Positions 6,261-15,800 of a stretch of 23,608 nt of DNA are shown one piece after another. Source of the DNA: an uncultured Eubacteriales bacterium (GTDB lineage Bacteria; Bacillota; Clostridia; Oscillospirales; Oscillospiraceae); assembly GCA_900553805.1 (NCBI GenBank), contig USEU01000030.1:1-23608 (forward strand). Direction: 5' to 3'. Position numbers and translations under genes: made by a program. The first letter of the stretch is position 1. Each line of letters opens with the position of its first letter. Under the pieces are notes generated by a model. The model saw nothing but the letters and a program-made list of their open reading frames with translations, made no database searches and had not been told where the DNA came from.

Positions 6261-7457
6261 ATGGATATCACCATCAGGCCGGGGAAGCTGGCGGGCACGG
6301 TGCGGGCCATCCCCTCCAAATCCCAGGCCCACCGCATGCTGATCTGCGCCACCTTTGCCGACCGCGGGACGGTGCTGCGCTGCCCGGAGACCAACCGGGA
6401 TATTGAAGCCACCGCCCAATGCCTGAACGCCTTGGGGGCGAAGGTCACCCGGACAACCGAGGGCTTTGCGGTGGAGCCGTTGGCGGCGCTCCCGACCCGA
6501 GCGGCGCTTCCCTGCCAGGACAGCGGCTCCACCCTGCGCTTCCTGCTGCCGGTGGCCGGTGCTCTGGGCTGCGACACCACTTTTTATATGACCGGGCGGC
6601 TGCCCCAGCGGCCTCTTTCCCCGCTGTGGGAGGAGATGGAGCGCATGGGCTGTACCCTCAGCCGCCCCACGGCAGATACCATCCGCTGCCGGGGGAAGCT
6701 GAGGGCCGGGACCTACACCCTCAGCGGCGGCGTTTCCAGCCAGTTTATCACGGGGCTGTTGCTGGCAGGCGCGCTGATTCCCGGCGGCTGCAAGCTCCAG
6801 ATCACCGGCAGGCTGGAATCCGCTCCCTATGTGGACATGACCCTGCAAGCCATGAAGCGCTTCGGCATTGACGTGAAGAAATTTTCCATCCCCGCCGGAC
6901 AGAATTTTATTTCTCCCGGCACGGTGACGGTGGAGGGGGACTGGAGCAACGGCGCGTTCTTCCTGGCAGCGGAAGCGCTGGGAAGCCCGATCAGGGTGGA
7001 AGGTCTGCGCCCGGACTCCCCCCAGGGCGACCGGGCGGCGGCAGCGCTGCTTCCGGGGCTGCGGGAAAGGCTGACCATCGACGCCTCCGACATTCCCGAC
7101 CTGGTGCCCGTTCTGGCCGTGGTTGCCGCTTGCAACCGAGGCGCGGTATTTTCCAACATCGCCCGGCTGCGCCTGAAGGAATCCGACCGGGTGGAATCAG
7201 TAAAGGAAATGATCTGCGCCCTGGGCGGCCGGGCGGAGGCGGATGAAAACAGGCTGACTGTTCACGGCACCGGCCTGACCGGCGGCACGGTGGACGCAAG
7301 GAACGACCACCGCATTGCCATGTCGGCGGCCGTTGCCGCCACGGCCTGCAAGGAAAACGTGACCATCCTGGGGGCGGAATGCGTGGAAAAATCCTATCCT
7401 CGATTCTTTGAAGAATACAAACAGCTGGGAGGACGCTATGAGCAGTACCTACGGTGA
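6261..7457 (+). CDS. aroA: 3-phosphoshikimate 1-carboxyvinyltransferase (EPSP synthase)
   Basis: The enzyme transfers the enolpyruvyl group of PEP to shikimate 3-phosphate, the sixth shikimate step, and is the glyphosate target in many organisms. The 398-aa protein shows PSKSQAHR (residues 18-25), DSGSTLRFLLP (87-97), SSQFITGLLLA, the catalytic Asp in DIPDLVP, RLRLKESDR, NDHRIAMS and EKSYPRFFEEY. The DSGSTLRF motif differs from the NAGT form of plant/enterobacterial class I enzymes, so glyphosate sensitivity cannot be assumed. I prefer ATG 6261 because the family starts M-x-I-x-I. A GTG at 6255, overlapping the aroB stop, would add two residues and is possible. Confidence 0.94.
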   Translation: MDITIRPGKLAGTVRAIPSKSQAHRMLICATFADRGTVLRCPETNRDIEATAQCLNALGAKVTRTTEGFAVEPLAALPTRAALPCQDSGSTLRFLLPVAGALGCDTTFYMTGRLPQRPLSPLWEEMERMGCTLSRPTADTIRCRGKLRAGTYTLSGGVSSQFITGLLLAGALIPGGCKLQITGRLESAPYVDMTLQAMKRFGIDVKKFSIPAGQNFISPGTVTVEGDWSNGAFFLAAEALGSPIRVEGLRPDSPQGDRAAAALLPGLRERLTIDASDIPDLVPVLAVVAACNRGAVFSNIARLRLKESDRVESVKEMICALGGRAEADENRLTVHGTGLTGGTVDARNDHRIAMSAAVAATACKENVTILGAECVEKSYPRFFEEYKQLGGRYEQYLR

Positions 7458-8529
7458 ACATATCAAGCTATCCATCTTCGGCCAGTCCCACGGCCCGGCC
7501 ATCGGCATGACCCTGGACGGCGTCCCGGCGGGGCTGTCGGTGAACTTGGAGCAGCTGCAAGCCTTTCTTGATCGCCGCGCACCGGGGCAGAATGATTTTT
7601 CCACCCCCCGCGCCGAGGCGGACAGGCCGGAATTTCTCAGCGGCCTTTTGGAGGGCCGCACCTGCGGCGCACCCATTGCCGCCATCATCCGCAATACCAA
7701 TACCCGCTCCGGGGATTACGCGAACCTGAAGGACTGCCCCCGCCCCGGCCACGCGGACTATACCGCCCAGGTCAAGTATCACGGCTTCCAGGACAGCGCC
7801 GGGGGCGGCCACTTCTCCGGCCGCCTGACCGCTCCGCTGTGCATCGCCGGGGGGCTGTGCAAGCAGTGGCTGGAGACGCAGGGCATCCGCATTGCCGCCC
7901 ACATTGCCTCCATTGAGCATGTGGACGATATGCCGTTTGAACCGATGTATCCCCAGCTGGACGCCATTCAGGCAGATTTCCCGGTGCTGGACCCGGCGGC
8001 AGGCGCCGAAATGCGGGAGGCCGTGGTCCGGGCCAGACAGGCGCAGGACAGCGTGGGCGGCGTCGTTGAATGCGCCGCGGTGGGGCTCCCGGCAGGGCTG
8101 GGCGAGCCAATGTTCGGCGGCGTGGAGAATCGGATTGCCCAGATCGTTTATGGCATCCCCGCCGTCAAGGGAGTGGAATTTGGCATCGGTTTTGCCGCAG
8201 CCCGGCTCCGGGGAAGCCAGAACAATGACGGCTTCCATATGGAGGCAGGCCGGGTGGTCACCGCTACCAACAACTGCGGCGGCATTCTGGGGGGCATTAC
8301 CAACGGCATGCCCTTGCTCTTCCGGGCGGCGATCAAGCCCACGCCCTCCATTTCCGCCGCCCAGCGCAGCGTCTCCCTGGCCCGGGGGACCGATGAGGAG
8401 CTGACCGTCAAGGGCCGCCATGACCCCTGCATCGTGCCCCGCGCCGTCCCCGTGGTGGAGGCGGCGGCGGCCATCGCACTGTTTGACCTGATGCTGGAAG
8501 AAAGAGAGGCATTCCATGGATATTACTGA
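7438..8529 (+). CDS. aroC: Chorismate synthase
   Basis: AroC removes phosphate from EPSP to give chorismate, the last common step, and needs reduced FMN. The 363-aa protein carries the family signatures GQSHGPAIG (15-23), RRAPGQNDFSTPRAEADRPE, RPGHADY (102-108), GGGHFSGRLTA (122-132), QNNDGFHMEAG, TNNCGGILGG, RAAIKPTPSI and GRHDPCIVPRAVPVVEA. The ATG at 7438 lies 20 bases inside the end of aroA, just after GGGAGGA, and its product begins MSSTYGEHIKLSIFG, as in relatives. An upstream in-frame ATG (7408) would add ten unrelated residues and is rejected. Confidence 0.95.
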   Translation: MSSTYGEHIKLSIFGQSHGPAIGMTLDGVPAGLSVNLEQLQAFLDRRAPGQNDFSTPRAEADRPEFLSGLLEGRTCGAPIAAIIRNTNTRSGDYANLKDCPRPGHADYTAQVKYHGFQDSAGGGHFSGRLTAPLCIAGGLCKQWLETQGIRIAAHIASIEHVDDMPFEPMYPQLDAIQADFPVLDPAAGAEMREAVVRARQAQDSVGGVVECAAVGLPAGLGEPMFGGVENRIAQIVYGIPAVKGVEFGIGFAAARLRGSQNNDGFHMEAGRVVTATNNCGGILGGITNGMPLLFRAAIKPTPSISAAQRSVSLARGTDEELTVKGRHDPCIVPRAVPVVEAAAAIALFDLMLEEREAFHGYY

Positions 8530-9658
8530 ATTACGCGGTGAAATCGACAGGATCGACGACGAGCTGCTGAAGCTCTTCTGCGCCCGGATGGACATCTCCG
8601 CCCAGGTGGCGGACTACAAGCGTGAACGCGATCTGCCCATCTTCGTCCCGGCGCGTGAGCGGGAGATTTTACAGAATGTGGCTCAAAAGGCGGGTCCCGA
8701 GATGGCAGGCTACGCCCGCAGTCTGTACTCCATCATTCTGGAGCTGAGCCGGAGCTACCAGGCCAAGCGCAACGAAAAGGAAACGCCTCTGTTCCGGCAG
8801 ATCACCGCCGCCATTGAGAATACCCCCAAACTTTTCCCTCGCGCGCCCATGGTGGCATGCCAGGGGGTGGAGGGGGCCTATTCCCAGCTGGCCTGCGAGA
8901 AGATCTTCCCCAGCCCCATGATCCTGTATTTCAAGAGCTTTGAGGGCGTGTTCTCCGCCATCGAAAACGGCATGTGCCAGTATGGCGTCCTGCCCATCGA
9001 GAATTCCACCGCCGGCTCCGTGAACCAGGTGTATGATTTGATGATCCAGCATAATTTCTCCATTGTCCGCACCTTCCGGCTGAAGGTGGATCACAATCTG
9101 CTGGCCAACCCCGGCACAAAGCAGGAAGACATCCGGGAGATCTATTCCCACCAGCAGGCCATCAGTCAGTGCGCCGGATTCCTGAGCCGGCTGCCCAATG
9201 TGAATGTGGTGGCGGTGGAGAATACCGCCATGGCGGCGGAGATGGTGGCCGCCTCCGGGCGGAAGGATGTAGCTGCTCTGAGCAGCCGCTCCTGCGCCCA
9301 GCTGTACGGGCTGACCAACCTGGCCCCCAGCGTCCAGGACAAGGGCAATAACCGTACCCGATTCATCTGCATCAGCAAGAATCTGGAAATCTATCCCGGT
9401 GCGGACAAGACCAGTATCATGATGATCCTGCCCCACAAGCCCGGCGCGCTGTATAAGGTCTTGGCCCGGCTGTATACCCTGGGCATCAACGTGACCAAGC
9501 TGGAATCCCGCCCGCTGCCCGACCGGGAGTTTGAATTCATGTTTTATTTCGACCTGGAAACCTCCATCTATTCCGAGGAATTTGTGCAGCTGATGTGCGA
9601 GCTGGACGATTTCTGCGAGGAATTCAAATATCTGGGCAGCTATTGCGAGGTGGTTTAG
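8516..9658 (+). CDS. pheA: Bifunctional chorismate mutase / prephenate dehydratase (P-protein)
   Basis: The protein converts chorismate to prephenate and prephenate to phenylpyruvate, the Phe branch. Three domains are visible in its 380 residues. A chorismate mutase occupies about 1-85 (R7, R24 and K35 fit the AroQ-type active site). A prephenate dehydratase occupies about 112-288, with GVEGAYS, GVLPIENSTAGSV (157-169) and the catalytic TRF (281-283). A C-terminal ACT domain occupies about 298-370, with KPGALYKVLARL and the ESRP motif (330-333) that binds Phe for feedback control. The start overlaps aroC by 14 bases. It supplies prephenate to TyrA as well, and its presence with tyrA explains the mixed Phe/Tyr codons of the leader peptide. 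Confidence 0.94.
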   Translation: MDITELRGEIDRIDDELLKLFCARMDISAQVADYKRERDLPIFVPAREREILQNVAQKAGPEMAGYARSLYSIILELSRSYQAKRNEKETPLFRQITAAIENTPKLFPRAPMVACQGVEGAYSQLACEKIFPSPMILYFKSFEGVFSAIENGMCQYGVLPIENSTAGSVNQVYDLMIQHNFSIVRTFRLKVDHNLLANPGTKQEDIREIYSHQQAISQCAGFLSRLPNVNVVAVENTAMAAEMVAASGRKDVAALSSRSCAQLYGLTNLAPSVQDKGNNRTRFICISKNLEIYPGADKTSIMMILPHKPGALYKVLARLYTLGINVTKLESRPLPDREFEFMFYFDLETSIYSEEFVQLMCELDDFCEEFKYLGSYCEVV

Positions 9659-9659
9659 C

Positions 9660-10886
9660 ATGAACTGCGGATTGCTTGGAAGAAAGCTGGGCCACAGCTA
9701 TTCCCCCCAGATTCACGCCCATCTGGGGAGCTATCGCTACGCGCTTTTTGAAAAGGAGCCGGAGGAGCTGGAAGCTTTCCTGAAAAACGGGGACTTTACC
9801 GGCCTGAATGTGACCATCCCCTATAAAAAAGATGTGATCCCTTACCTGGACGAGCTGTCACCGGCGGCAGAGCGGCTGGGAGCGGTGAACACCATCGTGC
9901 GCAGGCCGGACGGACGCCTGGTGGGCCACAATACGGATTACTTTGGCTTCCGATGGCTTGTGAAAAAAAGCGGCCTGGCGGTGGCAGGAAAAAAGGTGCT
10001 GGTTCTGGGCAGTGGCGGCGCGTCCAATACGGCGGTGGCGGTGCTGTGGGAGCTTGGGGCGGACGTAGTGGTGATCTCCCGCTCCGGCGAAAACAATTAT
10101 GAAAACCTGGACCGCCACGCCGATGCCGCTGTGATCGTCAACACCACCCCGGTGGGCATGTATCCCAACACCGGCAAAAGTCCCCTGAGCCTGGAGCATT
10201 TCCCGGCGCTGGAGGGGGTGCTGGATGTGGTGTATAACCCAGCCAGGACGCAGATCCTGCTGGACGCATCTGCCCGGGGCCTTATTACGGAAAACGGCCT
10301 GTGGATGCTGGTGGCCCAGGCCAAGGAAAGCGCCGAATGGTTCACCGGCCGCAAAATTGAGGACGAGGTGATCGCCCGAATCCACCGCGCCCTGCGGCGG
10401 CAGATGGAGAATATCATCCTCATCGGCATGCCCGGCTGCGGAAAAACCACCGTCGGGCAGCAGCTTGCACAGGCGCTGGGCAGAAGGTTCGTTGATGCGG
10501 ACGAGGCGCTGGAAGCAAAAGCTGGCCGAAAGATCACCCAGATCATTCCCGCCGAGGGCGAGGCAGCTTTCCGCACCCTGGAGACGGAAACCCTGTCGGA
10601 GCTGGGCAAGCAGAGCGGCCTGGTGATTGCCACCGGCGGCGGCTGCGTCACCCAGCAGCGCAATTTTGACCTGCTCCACCAGAACGGCGCCGTTTTCTGG
10701 CTGACCCGGGACCTGCGCAAGTTGCCCACCGATGGCCGTCCCCTGTCTCAGGCGGGCAGACTCGGCGAAATGTTTGCCCAGCGCCAGCCGCTGTACCGGC
10801 GCTTCGCGGACTGGGAAATTTCCAACGACGGCCCCGTTGAGGAAACCTTGAAGGCGATCCTGCAAAAATGGGAGGAAACCACATGA
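9660..10886 (+). CDS. aroE-aroK: Fused shikimate dehydrogenase / shikimate kinase
   Basis: One uninterrupted 408-aa frame holds two consecutive pathway enzymes. Residues 1 to about 246 are shikimate dehydrogenase: LGHSYSP (10-16), NVTIPYKK with catalytic Lys (K56), GAVNTIV (74-80), NTDYFGF with catalytic Asp (D93), NADPH-binding GSGGASNTA (117-125) and NTTPVGMYPN. Residues about 249-408 are shikimate kinase: Walker A GMPGCGKTT (256-264), shikimate-binding VDADEALE (278-285), GEAAFRTLE (300-308), ATGGGCV and the lid region DGRPL (358-362). The usual separate lengths are about 280 and 170 residues, so the dehydrogenase half is compact. The junction (near base 10404) has a Met codon but no stop and no good ribosome site, so a single fused polypeptide is expected. 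It begins one base after the pheA stop. Confidence 0.93.
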   Translation: MNCGLLGRKLGHSYSPQIHAHLGSYRYALFEKEPEELEAFLKNGDFTGLNVTIPYKKDVIPYLDELSPAAERLGAVNTIVRRPDGRLVGHNTDYFGFRWLVKKSGLAVAGKKVLVLGSGGASNTAVAVLWELGADVVVISRSGENNYENLDRHADAAVIVNTTPVGMYPNTGKSPLSLEHFPALEGVLDVVYNPARTQILLDASARGLITENGLWMLVAQAKESAEWFTGRKIEDEVIARIHRALRRQMENIILIGMPGCGKTTVGQQLAQALGRRFVDADEALEAKAGRKITQIIPAEGEAAFRTLETETLSELGKQSGLVIATGGGCVTQQRNFDLLHQNGAVFWLTRDLRKLPTDGRPLSQAGRLGEMFAQRQPLYRRFADWEISNDGPVEETLKAILQKWEETT

Positions 10887-11314
10887 AAATTCTCGTGATC
10901 AACGGCCCCAACCTGAACTTTCTTGGCATTCGGGAGCCGGATATCTACGGCAAAAATACCTTTGCCGACCTGCTACGCCTGCTTTCTGCCTGGGCAGAGG
11001 AGCTGGGAGTGGAGGTCGAGCAGTACCAAAGCAACCACGAGGGCGACCTGGTGGACAAAATTCAGCAGGCCTACGGGAAATTTGACGGCATCGTCATCAA
11101 CCCCGCCGCCTACACCCACACCAGCGTGGCCATCCTGGACGCGCTGAAGGCGGTGGCCATCCCGGCGGTGGAGGTGCACATTTCCGATGTGGACGCCAGA
11201 GAGCCGTTCCGTCACATCTCCTATGCGGGCATGGCCTGTAAGCACACCATTAAGGGCCAGGGCTTTGACGGCTACCGCCAGGCCATGCAGTGGCTGGTAG
11301 AGCACTGCGGCTGA
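10883..11314 (+). CDS. aroQ: 3-dehydroquinate dehydratase, type II
   Basis: The enzyme dehydrates 3-dehydroquinate to 3-dehydroshikimate, the third shikimate step; type II enzymes form dodecamers. The 143-aa protein has NGPNLN (7-12), the catalytic Tyr in IYG (Y22), QSNHEGDLVDKI (49-60), INPAAYTHTS (72-81), EVHISD with catalytic His (H99) and REPFRH. The ATG overlaps the stop of the fused gene as ATGA, with GGGAGG eight bases upstream; an ATG 15 bases earlier is too close to that site. It is the last gene of the operon and completes all seven shikimate enzymes. Confidence 0.95.
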   Translation: MKILVINGPNLNFLGIREPDIYGKNTFADLLRLLSAWAEELGVEVEQYQSNHEGDLVDKIQQAYGKFDGIVINPAAYTHTSVAILDALKAVAIPAVEVHISDVDAREPFRHISYAGMACKHTIKGQGFDGYRQAMQWLVEHCG

Positions 11315-11340
11315 CCCCTAGGGCTTTTGTTTATATTGAA

Positions 11341-11392
11341 AGCACGGCACGATTGCGCCCGCAGGGTTAGGCGGGGCAATTGTGCCGTGTTG
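11341..11392. repeat. Imperfect palindrome after aroQ (second copy of dispersed repeat; possible terminator)
   Basis: The arms 11343-11360 and 11373-11389 pair with one G.T and one bulge. The minus-strand 15-mer CAACACGGCACAATT (11378-11392) matches the palindrome arm at 584-598 at 14 of 15 positions. No strong T-run follows on the plus strand, but this is the only hairpin between aroQ and the next promoter, so it may help end the aro transcript. Confidence 0.5.
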
Positions 11393-11414
11393 ACTTCCAT
11401 TTTGAAAAAAGATG

Positions 11415-11423
11415 TGCTATACT
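11415..11423 (+). promoter_or_regulatory. Extended -10 promoter of the MFS gene
   Basis: TGC directly precedes TATACT (11418-11423), an extended -10 element. No good -35 lies at the right distance; TTCCAT, 17 bases upstream, is weak. It is 35 bases before the GTG start of the transporter. Confidence 0.5.
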
Positions 11424-11457
11424 GGACGCATTCTGAACAGAGAAAGAAAGATGGACT

Positions 11458-12645
11458 GTGAAGAACAAGCGGTTTTATGCCTTTCTGGCCCTGACGGTGC
11501 TTTTCAACCTGGCGGCAAATTTTGTCCACCCGGTCACCCCCACGCTGATCGTGGAGCGCGGGCTGGACAGCTCCATGTTCGGCGTAGCCCTTGCGGCCAT
11601 GAACGTGATGAACTTTCTGTTTGCCCCGCTGTGGGGAAAGTTGGCAGATCGCTGGCCTGCCCGCAGAATATTGCTGATCTCCTGCTCGGGCTACGCCCTG
11701 GGGCAGCTGATCTTCATGCTGGCTTACAGTGAATGGATGATCGTGCTGGGGCGGATGTTTGCCGGGATCTTCGTCAGCGGGTGCTACACCACCTTTGCGA
11801 ACTTCTCCATCCGTTCCGCCGGAAGCGTCGCCCAGCGGAGCCAATACCTGACCGCGCTGGAAACTGCCCACTCCGTCGCGCTGGCAGGGGGCTTTTTCAT
11901 CGGCGGCATGATGGGGCTGGTTTCCACGGAATTTGCCTGCTTCTGGCAGGTGGTGGTTTTGGCGGTGTGCGGCATCCTATTTTTCATCGTGTGTCGGGAC
12001 GGCGGGGCCGTTCAGCAGAGCGGGAAGCTTTCGCTGCGGGATGTGAACCCGTTCCAGGCGTTTGCCGCGGCAGGGAAATATATGACCGTCCCGCTGGGAC
12101 TGATCTTTGCGGTGCTGGCGGTGTCCTCCATTGGGCACAATTCCTACGAGCAGTGCTTTAATTACTACATCAGGGACCAGTTCGGCATGTCGTCGGCCTA
12201 CAACGGCACCTTCAAGGGCGTCATTGCGCTGGCGACTCTGGTGCTGAACGCCACCGTGTGCATCCAAATGCAGCGTAAGACCGACATCAACAAAAGCTTT
12301 CTGCACATCCTGTCGGCCTGCACCCTGATGCTGGGGCTGATTTTGGTGTGGGACAGCCGGACTGTTTTCATTGGCGTGTACATCCTTTACAGCAGCGTGA
12401 ACGTGATCCGTCTGGTGCTGCTGCAATCCATGGTGGCCATGCGGACGGACGATGAAAACGGAAATGTGCTCATGGGCTTTTACCAGGCCATGTATTCCCT
12501 GGGAGGCATCTTTGGGGCGCTGTTTGCCGGGCTGATCTACAAGCGGGGCGTGATGCTCCCCTTCGTGCTGGCCTTCGCCGCCTATGCCCTGGCCCTGCTC
12601 CTGGGCGGCATCTACCGGGCTGCCTATCGGAAAGAGAGCAGATAA
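11458..12645 (+). CDS. Major facilitator superfamily transporter
   Basis: This 395-aa integral membrane protein has about 12 hydrophobic segments and the MFS motif A in the first cytoplasmic loop, GKLADRWPARR (about residues 60-70). It is probably a proton-coupled exporter or drug/metabolite transporter of the cytoplasmic membrane; the substrate cannot be told from sequence. The start is a GTG with a poor AAGAAAG ribosome site. The nearby ATG (11451) is in another frame. It follows the aro operon by 143 bases and has its own candidate promoter, so a role in aromatic compound traffic is possible but unsupported. Confidence 0.85.
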   Translation: MKNKRFYAFLALTVLFNLAANFVHPVTPTLIVERGLDSSMFGVALAAMNVMNFLFAPLWGKLADRWPARRILLISCSGYALGQLIFMLAYSEWMIVLGRMFAGIFVSGCYTTFANFSIRSAGSVAQRSQYLTALETAHSVALAGGFFIGGMMGLVSTEFACFWQVVVLAVCGILFFIVCRDGGAVQQSGKLSLRDVNPFQAFAAAGKYMTVPLGLIFAVLAVSSIGHNSYEQCFNYYIRDQFGMSSAYNGTFKGVIALATLVLNATVCIQMQRKTDINKSFLHILSACTLMLGLILVWDSRTVFIGVYILYSSVNVIRLVLLQSMVAMRTDDENGNVLMGFYQAMYSLGGIFGALFAGLIYKRGVMLPFVLAFAAYALALLLGGIYRAAYRKESR

Positions 12646-12690
12646 AGCCTGGTAGCAAAGCAACGGGTAATTTGCAAAGCATAAAAAGCC

Positions 12691-12727
12691 GGACAGGAAG
12701 CAGACTCCCATTGTCTGCTCCTTGTCC
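12691..12727. terminator. Hairpin terminator after the MFS gene
   Basis: A 15-bp stem (12691-12705 with 12713-12727, two mismatches) is flanked by an A5 run on the left and TTTT some bases after it on the right. The T5 run on the minus strand is the better one, but no minus-strand gene lies to the right, so it more likely ends MFS transcription. Confidence 0.6.
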
Positions 12728-12764
12728 GCCTATCGTTTTCCACGCCTGCTCATAAAAGAAAAAC

Positions 12765-12793
12765 TTGCAATTCCGGCGGTTTAAAGATATAAT
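12765..12793 (+). promoter_or_regulatory. Promoter of the smc-ftsY-leuS gene run
   Basis: TTGCAA (12765-12770), a 17-base spacer and a perfect TATAAT (12788-12793) lie about 50 bases before smc. The next clear promoter on this strand is the one for rpsU, so the whole run to leuS may be one long transcript. Confidence 0.85.
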
Positions 12794-12843
12794 AAACTGA
12801 TGTTTTTTGTGATGATCTATATTGTGTTGCAAGAGGTTTTGAA

Positions 12844-15800
12844 GTGTATCTAAAATCTTTGGAATTGCAGGGTTTCAAGTCCTTCCCGGACAAGACCCTG
12901 ATTCGGTTTGGCGACGATATCACCGCCATTGTCGGCCCCAACGGCTCCGGCAAATCCAATATTTCCGATGCCATTCTGTGGGTGCTGGGCGAGCAGAGCA
13001 CCAAGACCCTGCGGGGCGCGAAAATGGAGGATGTGATCTTCGGCGGTACCCAGAAGCGCAGCGCTGTGGGCTTTGCCGAGGCGACCCTGACGCTGGACAA
13101 TACCGACCGCGCCCTGGCCTACGATGCCGACGAGGTGATGGTCACCCGCCGCTATTACCGCAGCGGCGACGGCGAATATTATATCAATAAGCAGTCCGCC
13201 CGGCTCAAGGATATCAACGAGCTGTTCATGGACACCGGCCTGGGGCGGGAGGGCTATTCCAACATCGGACAGGGACGCATTGATGAGATCTTGTCTCTCA
13301 AGAGCAACGACCGCCGGGAGATTTTTGAGGAGGCGGCCGGCATCTCCAAGTACCGCCACCGCAAGGAGGAGACGGAGCGCAAGCTGGCCCAGACCGAGGA
13401 TAATCTGCTGCGCATCGGCGACAAGGTGTCCGAGCTGGAGCTTCAGCTGGAGCCGCTGAAGGCCCAGTCCGAGAAGGCCAGGAAGTATCTGGAATTGAAG
13501 GACGAGCTGAAGGGCGTGGAGGTTGCCGTCTGGCTGGACAGCCTGGACAGGCTTACCGCCGCCGCCAAGAAGGCAGAGGAGGACTATGCCTCCGCTTCCT
13601 TTGTGCTCCAGCAGGCCCACGACGACCTGGACAGGCTCTATGCCCAGGCAGAGGAGCTGGGGACCGCCCTGCGCCAGAAGGACGGCGACCTGGAAACCCT
13701 CCGGGTCAAGGTGAATATGCTCCAGTCCACCCATCAGCAGCTGGACGGCCAGATGGCGGTGCTGCGGGGCAATGTGGAAAACAACAACGCCAATGTGGCA
13801 AGAATTGAAGAAGAGCTGAAGGGCCAGGAGGACCGCTCCGGCGGCATCGTGGCCCAGATTGAACAGGCGGAGGCCAGAATCTCCCAGATCGACGGCGGCA
13901 TTTCCGACAAAAAGCGGGATTTGGAGCAGCTGCAATTGAAGCTGGCCGCCATGACCGCCAGCGCCCAGGGCATGACCAAGCGCTTCTTGGAGCTGCGGGG
14001 GCAGGAATCCACCCTGACTGCCGATATTGCGGGCCGGGAGGCGGACGTGCGGGGCCTGGAGGAGAGCATCAGCCAGAACACCCAGCGCCTGGAGCAGCTG
14101 AACGGCGACCTGGATTTCGGCGCGGCCCGCCTGAGCGAGGCCCAAAGCGCGCTGACCCAGGCGCAGAACCAGCTGAAGGAGGCCCAGGAGCAGGTCACGG
14201 CGGCGAACAATACCATCTCCGGCTATACCCTGCGCCAGTCCTCCCGGGCCAAGCGGGTGGAGGACGCCCAGCAGCGCCTGCGGGAGCTGACCGGCAAGCT
14301 GGATTCCGTTACCGCCAGAGCGCGGGTGTTCCGCGCCATGGAGCGGGACTTTGAAAATTACCAGAAATCCGTCCGCATGGTCATGCAGGAGGCGGAGCGG
14401 GGCAGGCTGCGCAATGTCCATGGCCCGGTCTCCCGGCTGATCCGCACCGAGGATGAATATACCGTGGCCATCGAGATCGGCCTGGGAGCCGCCATGCAGC
14501 AGGTCGTGGTGGGCAGTGAGGCCGACGGCAAGGCAGCCATTTCATTCCTGAAGCGCACCGGCGGAGGCCGGGCAACCTTCCTGCCCCTCACCGGCATCCA
14601 AGGCAGGACATTGCAGGAAAGCGGGCTGGAGAGCTGCCGGGGCTTTGTGGGCATTGCCTCCGACCTGGTCAGCTGTGACAAAACCTACCGGCAGATCATT
14701 GAAAACCTGCTGGGCAGGACGGTGATCGTCCAGGATATGGACGCAGCCATTGCCATGTCCCAGAAGTATCGCGGCCGCTTCAAGATCGTCACCCTGGATG
14801 GCCAGGTGATGAACCCCGGCGGCTCCATGACCGGCGGCTCCGTGAACAAGGAGGCCGGTATCCTCTCCCGGGCCAACGAGCTGGAAAAGCTGAGCGCCCA
14901 GGAAAAGCAGCTGCAAAACGATGTGCTGGTGGCCCAGGCGGAGCAGACCGAAGCCAAGCGCCAGTACGATCAGGTGGAATTCCAGCTCTCCGCCGCCCGG
15001 GATCAATTGCGGGAAGCGGAGGATCAGGTGCTTCGCCTGCAGGGGCAGGAGAAGCAGTATCAGGTGATGGCGGATGCCATTGCCGAGGCAGCCCAGTCTG
15101 CCCGCCGGGAGCAGGAGAGCCTTCAAGGCCGCACCCAGTCCGACCGGGAGCGCTGCGCCGGGCAAAAGGCAAAGCTGGGCATGCTCAGCCAGCAGCTGGC
15201 CCAGTGCCGCAGTGAGCTGACCCAGCTGGAGGGCAGCCAGACCGAGACCGTGGACGCCACCGCCTCCATCAACGATCAGATCACCACATTAAAGACCGAG
15301 GCCGCCGCCCTGGAGGCCGAGCGGGGTACCGCCCTGTCCCACATCGAGGACCTGAAGAGCCTGCGCACCGCCATGGAGGGCGACCGGGAGAAGAAGCTTG
15401 CCCTGATGGATTCCATCCGGGAGGATACCGACCGGCTGAACGGCCAGATCGCGGAGCTCCTGACCCGTCAGCAGGAAAACGATGCCCAGGCCCAGCAGAT
15501 GAATACGCAGCTGGAGGCCGCCATTGCCGACCGGGCCGGGACCGAGGCATCCAAGACCCTGTCCGAGCGGGAGGCACAGGAGAAGAGCAAGGATATTCTG
15601 AATATGGAGCGGGCCTGTGCCCTGCTGGAGCAGAAGAAGGTCACCTCCGCCATGGAGGAAAAGCAGATCATCGACAAGCTCTGGGATTCCTACGGCCTGA
15701 CCCCCAGTACCGCCGGGGAGTTTCGGGGGGAGATCGAGTCCATTGCAGCCGGAAACCGCCGCATCGGCGAGCTGAAGCGGAAAATTGCCGCCCTGGGCAC

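Noticed and set aside
3151..12793. A shared CTTGCAATT at the aro and smc promoters as a common regulator site
   Set aside because: The match is centred on the -35 box and is short, so a shared promoter preference explains it.
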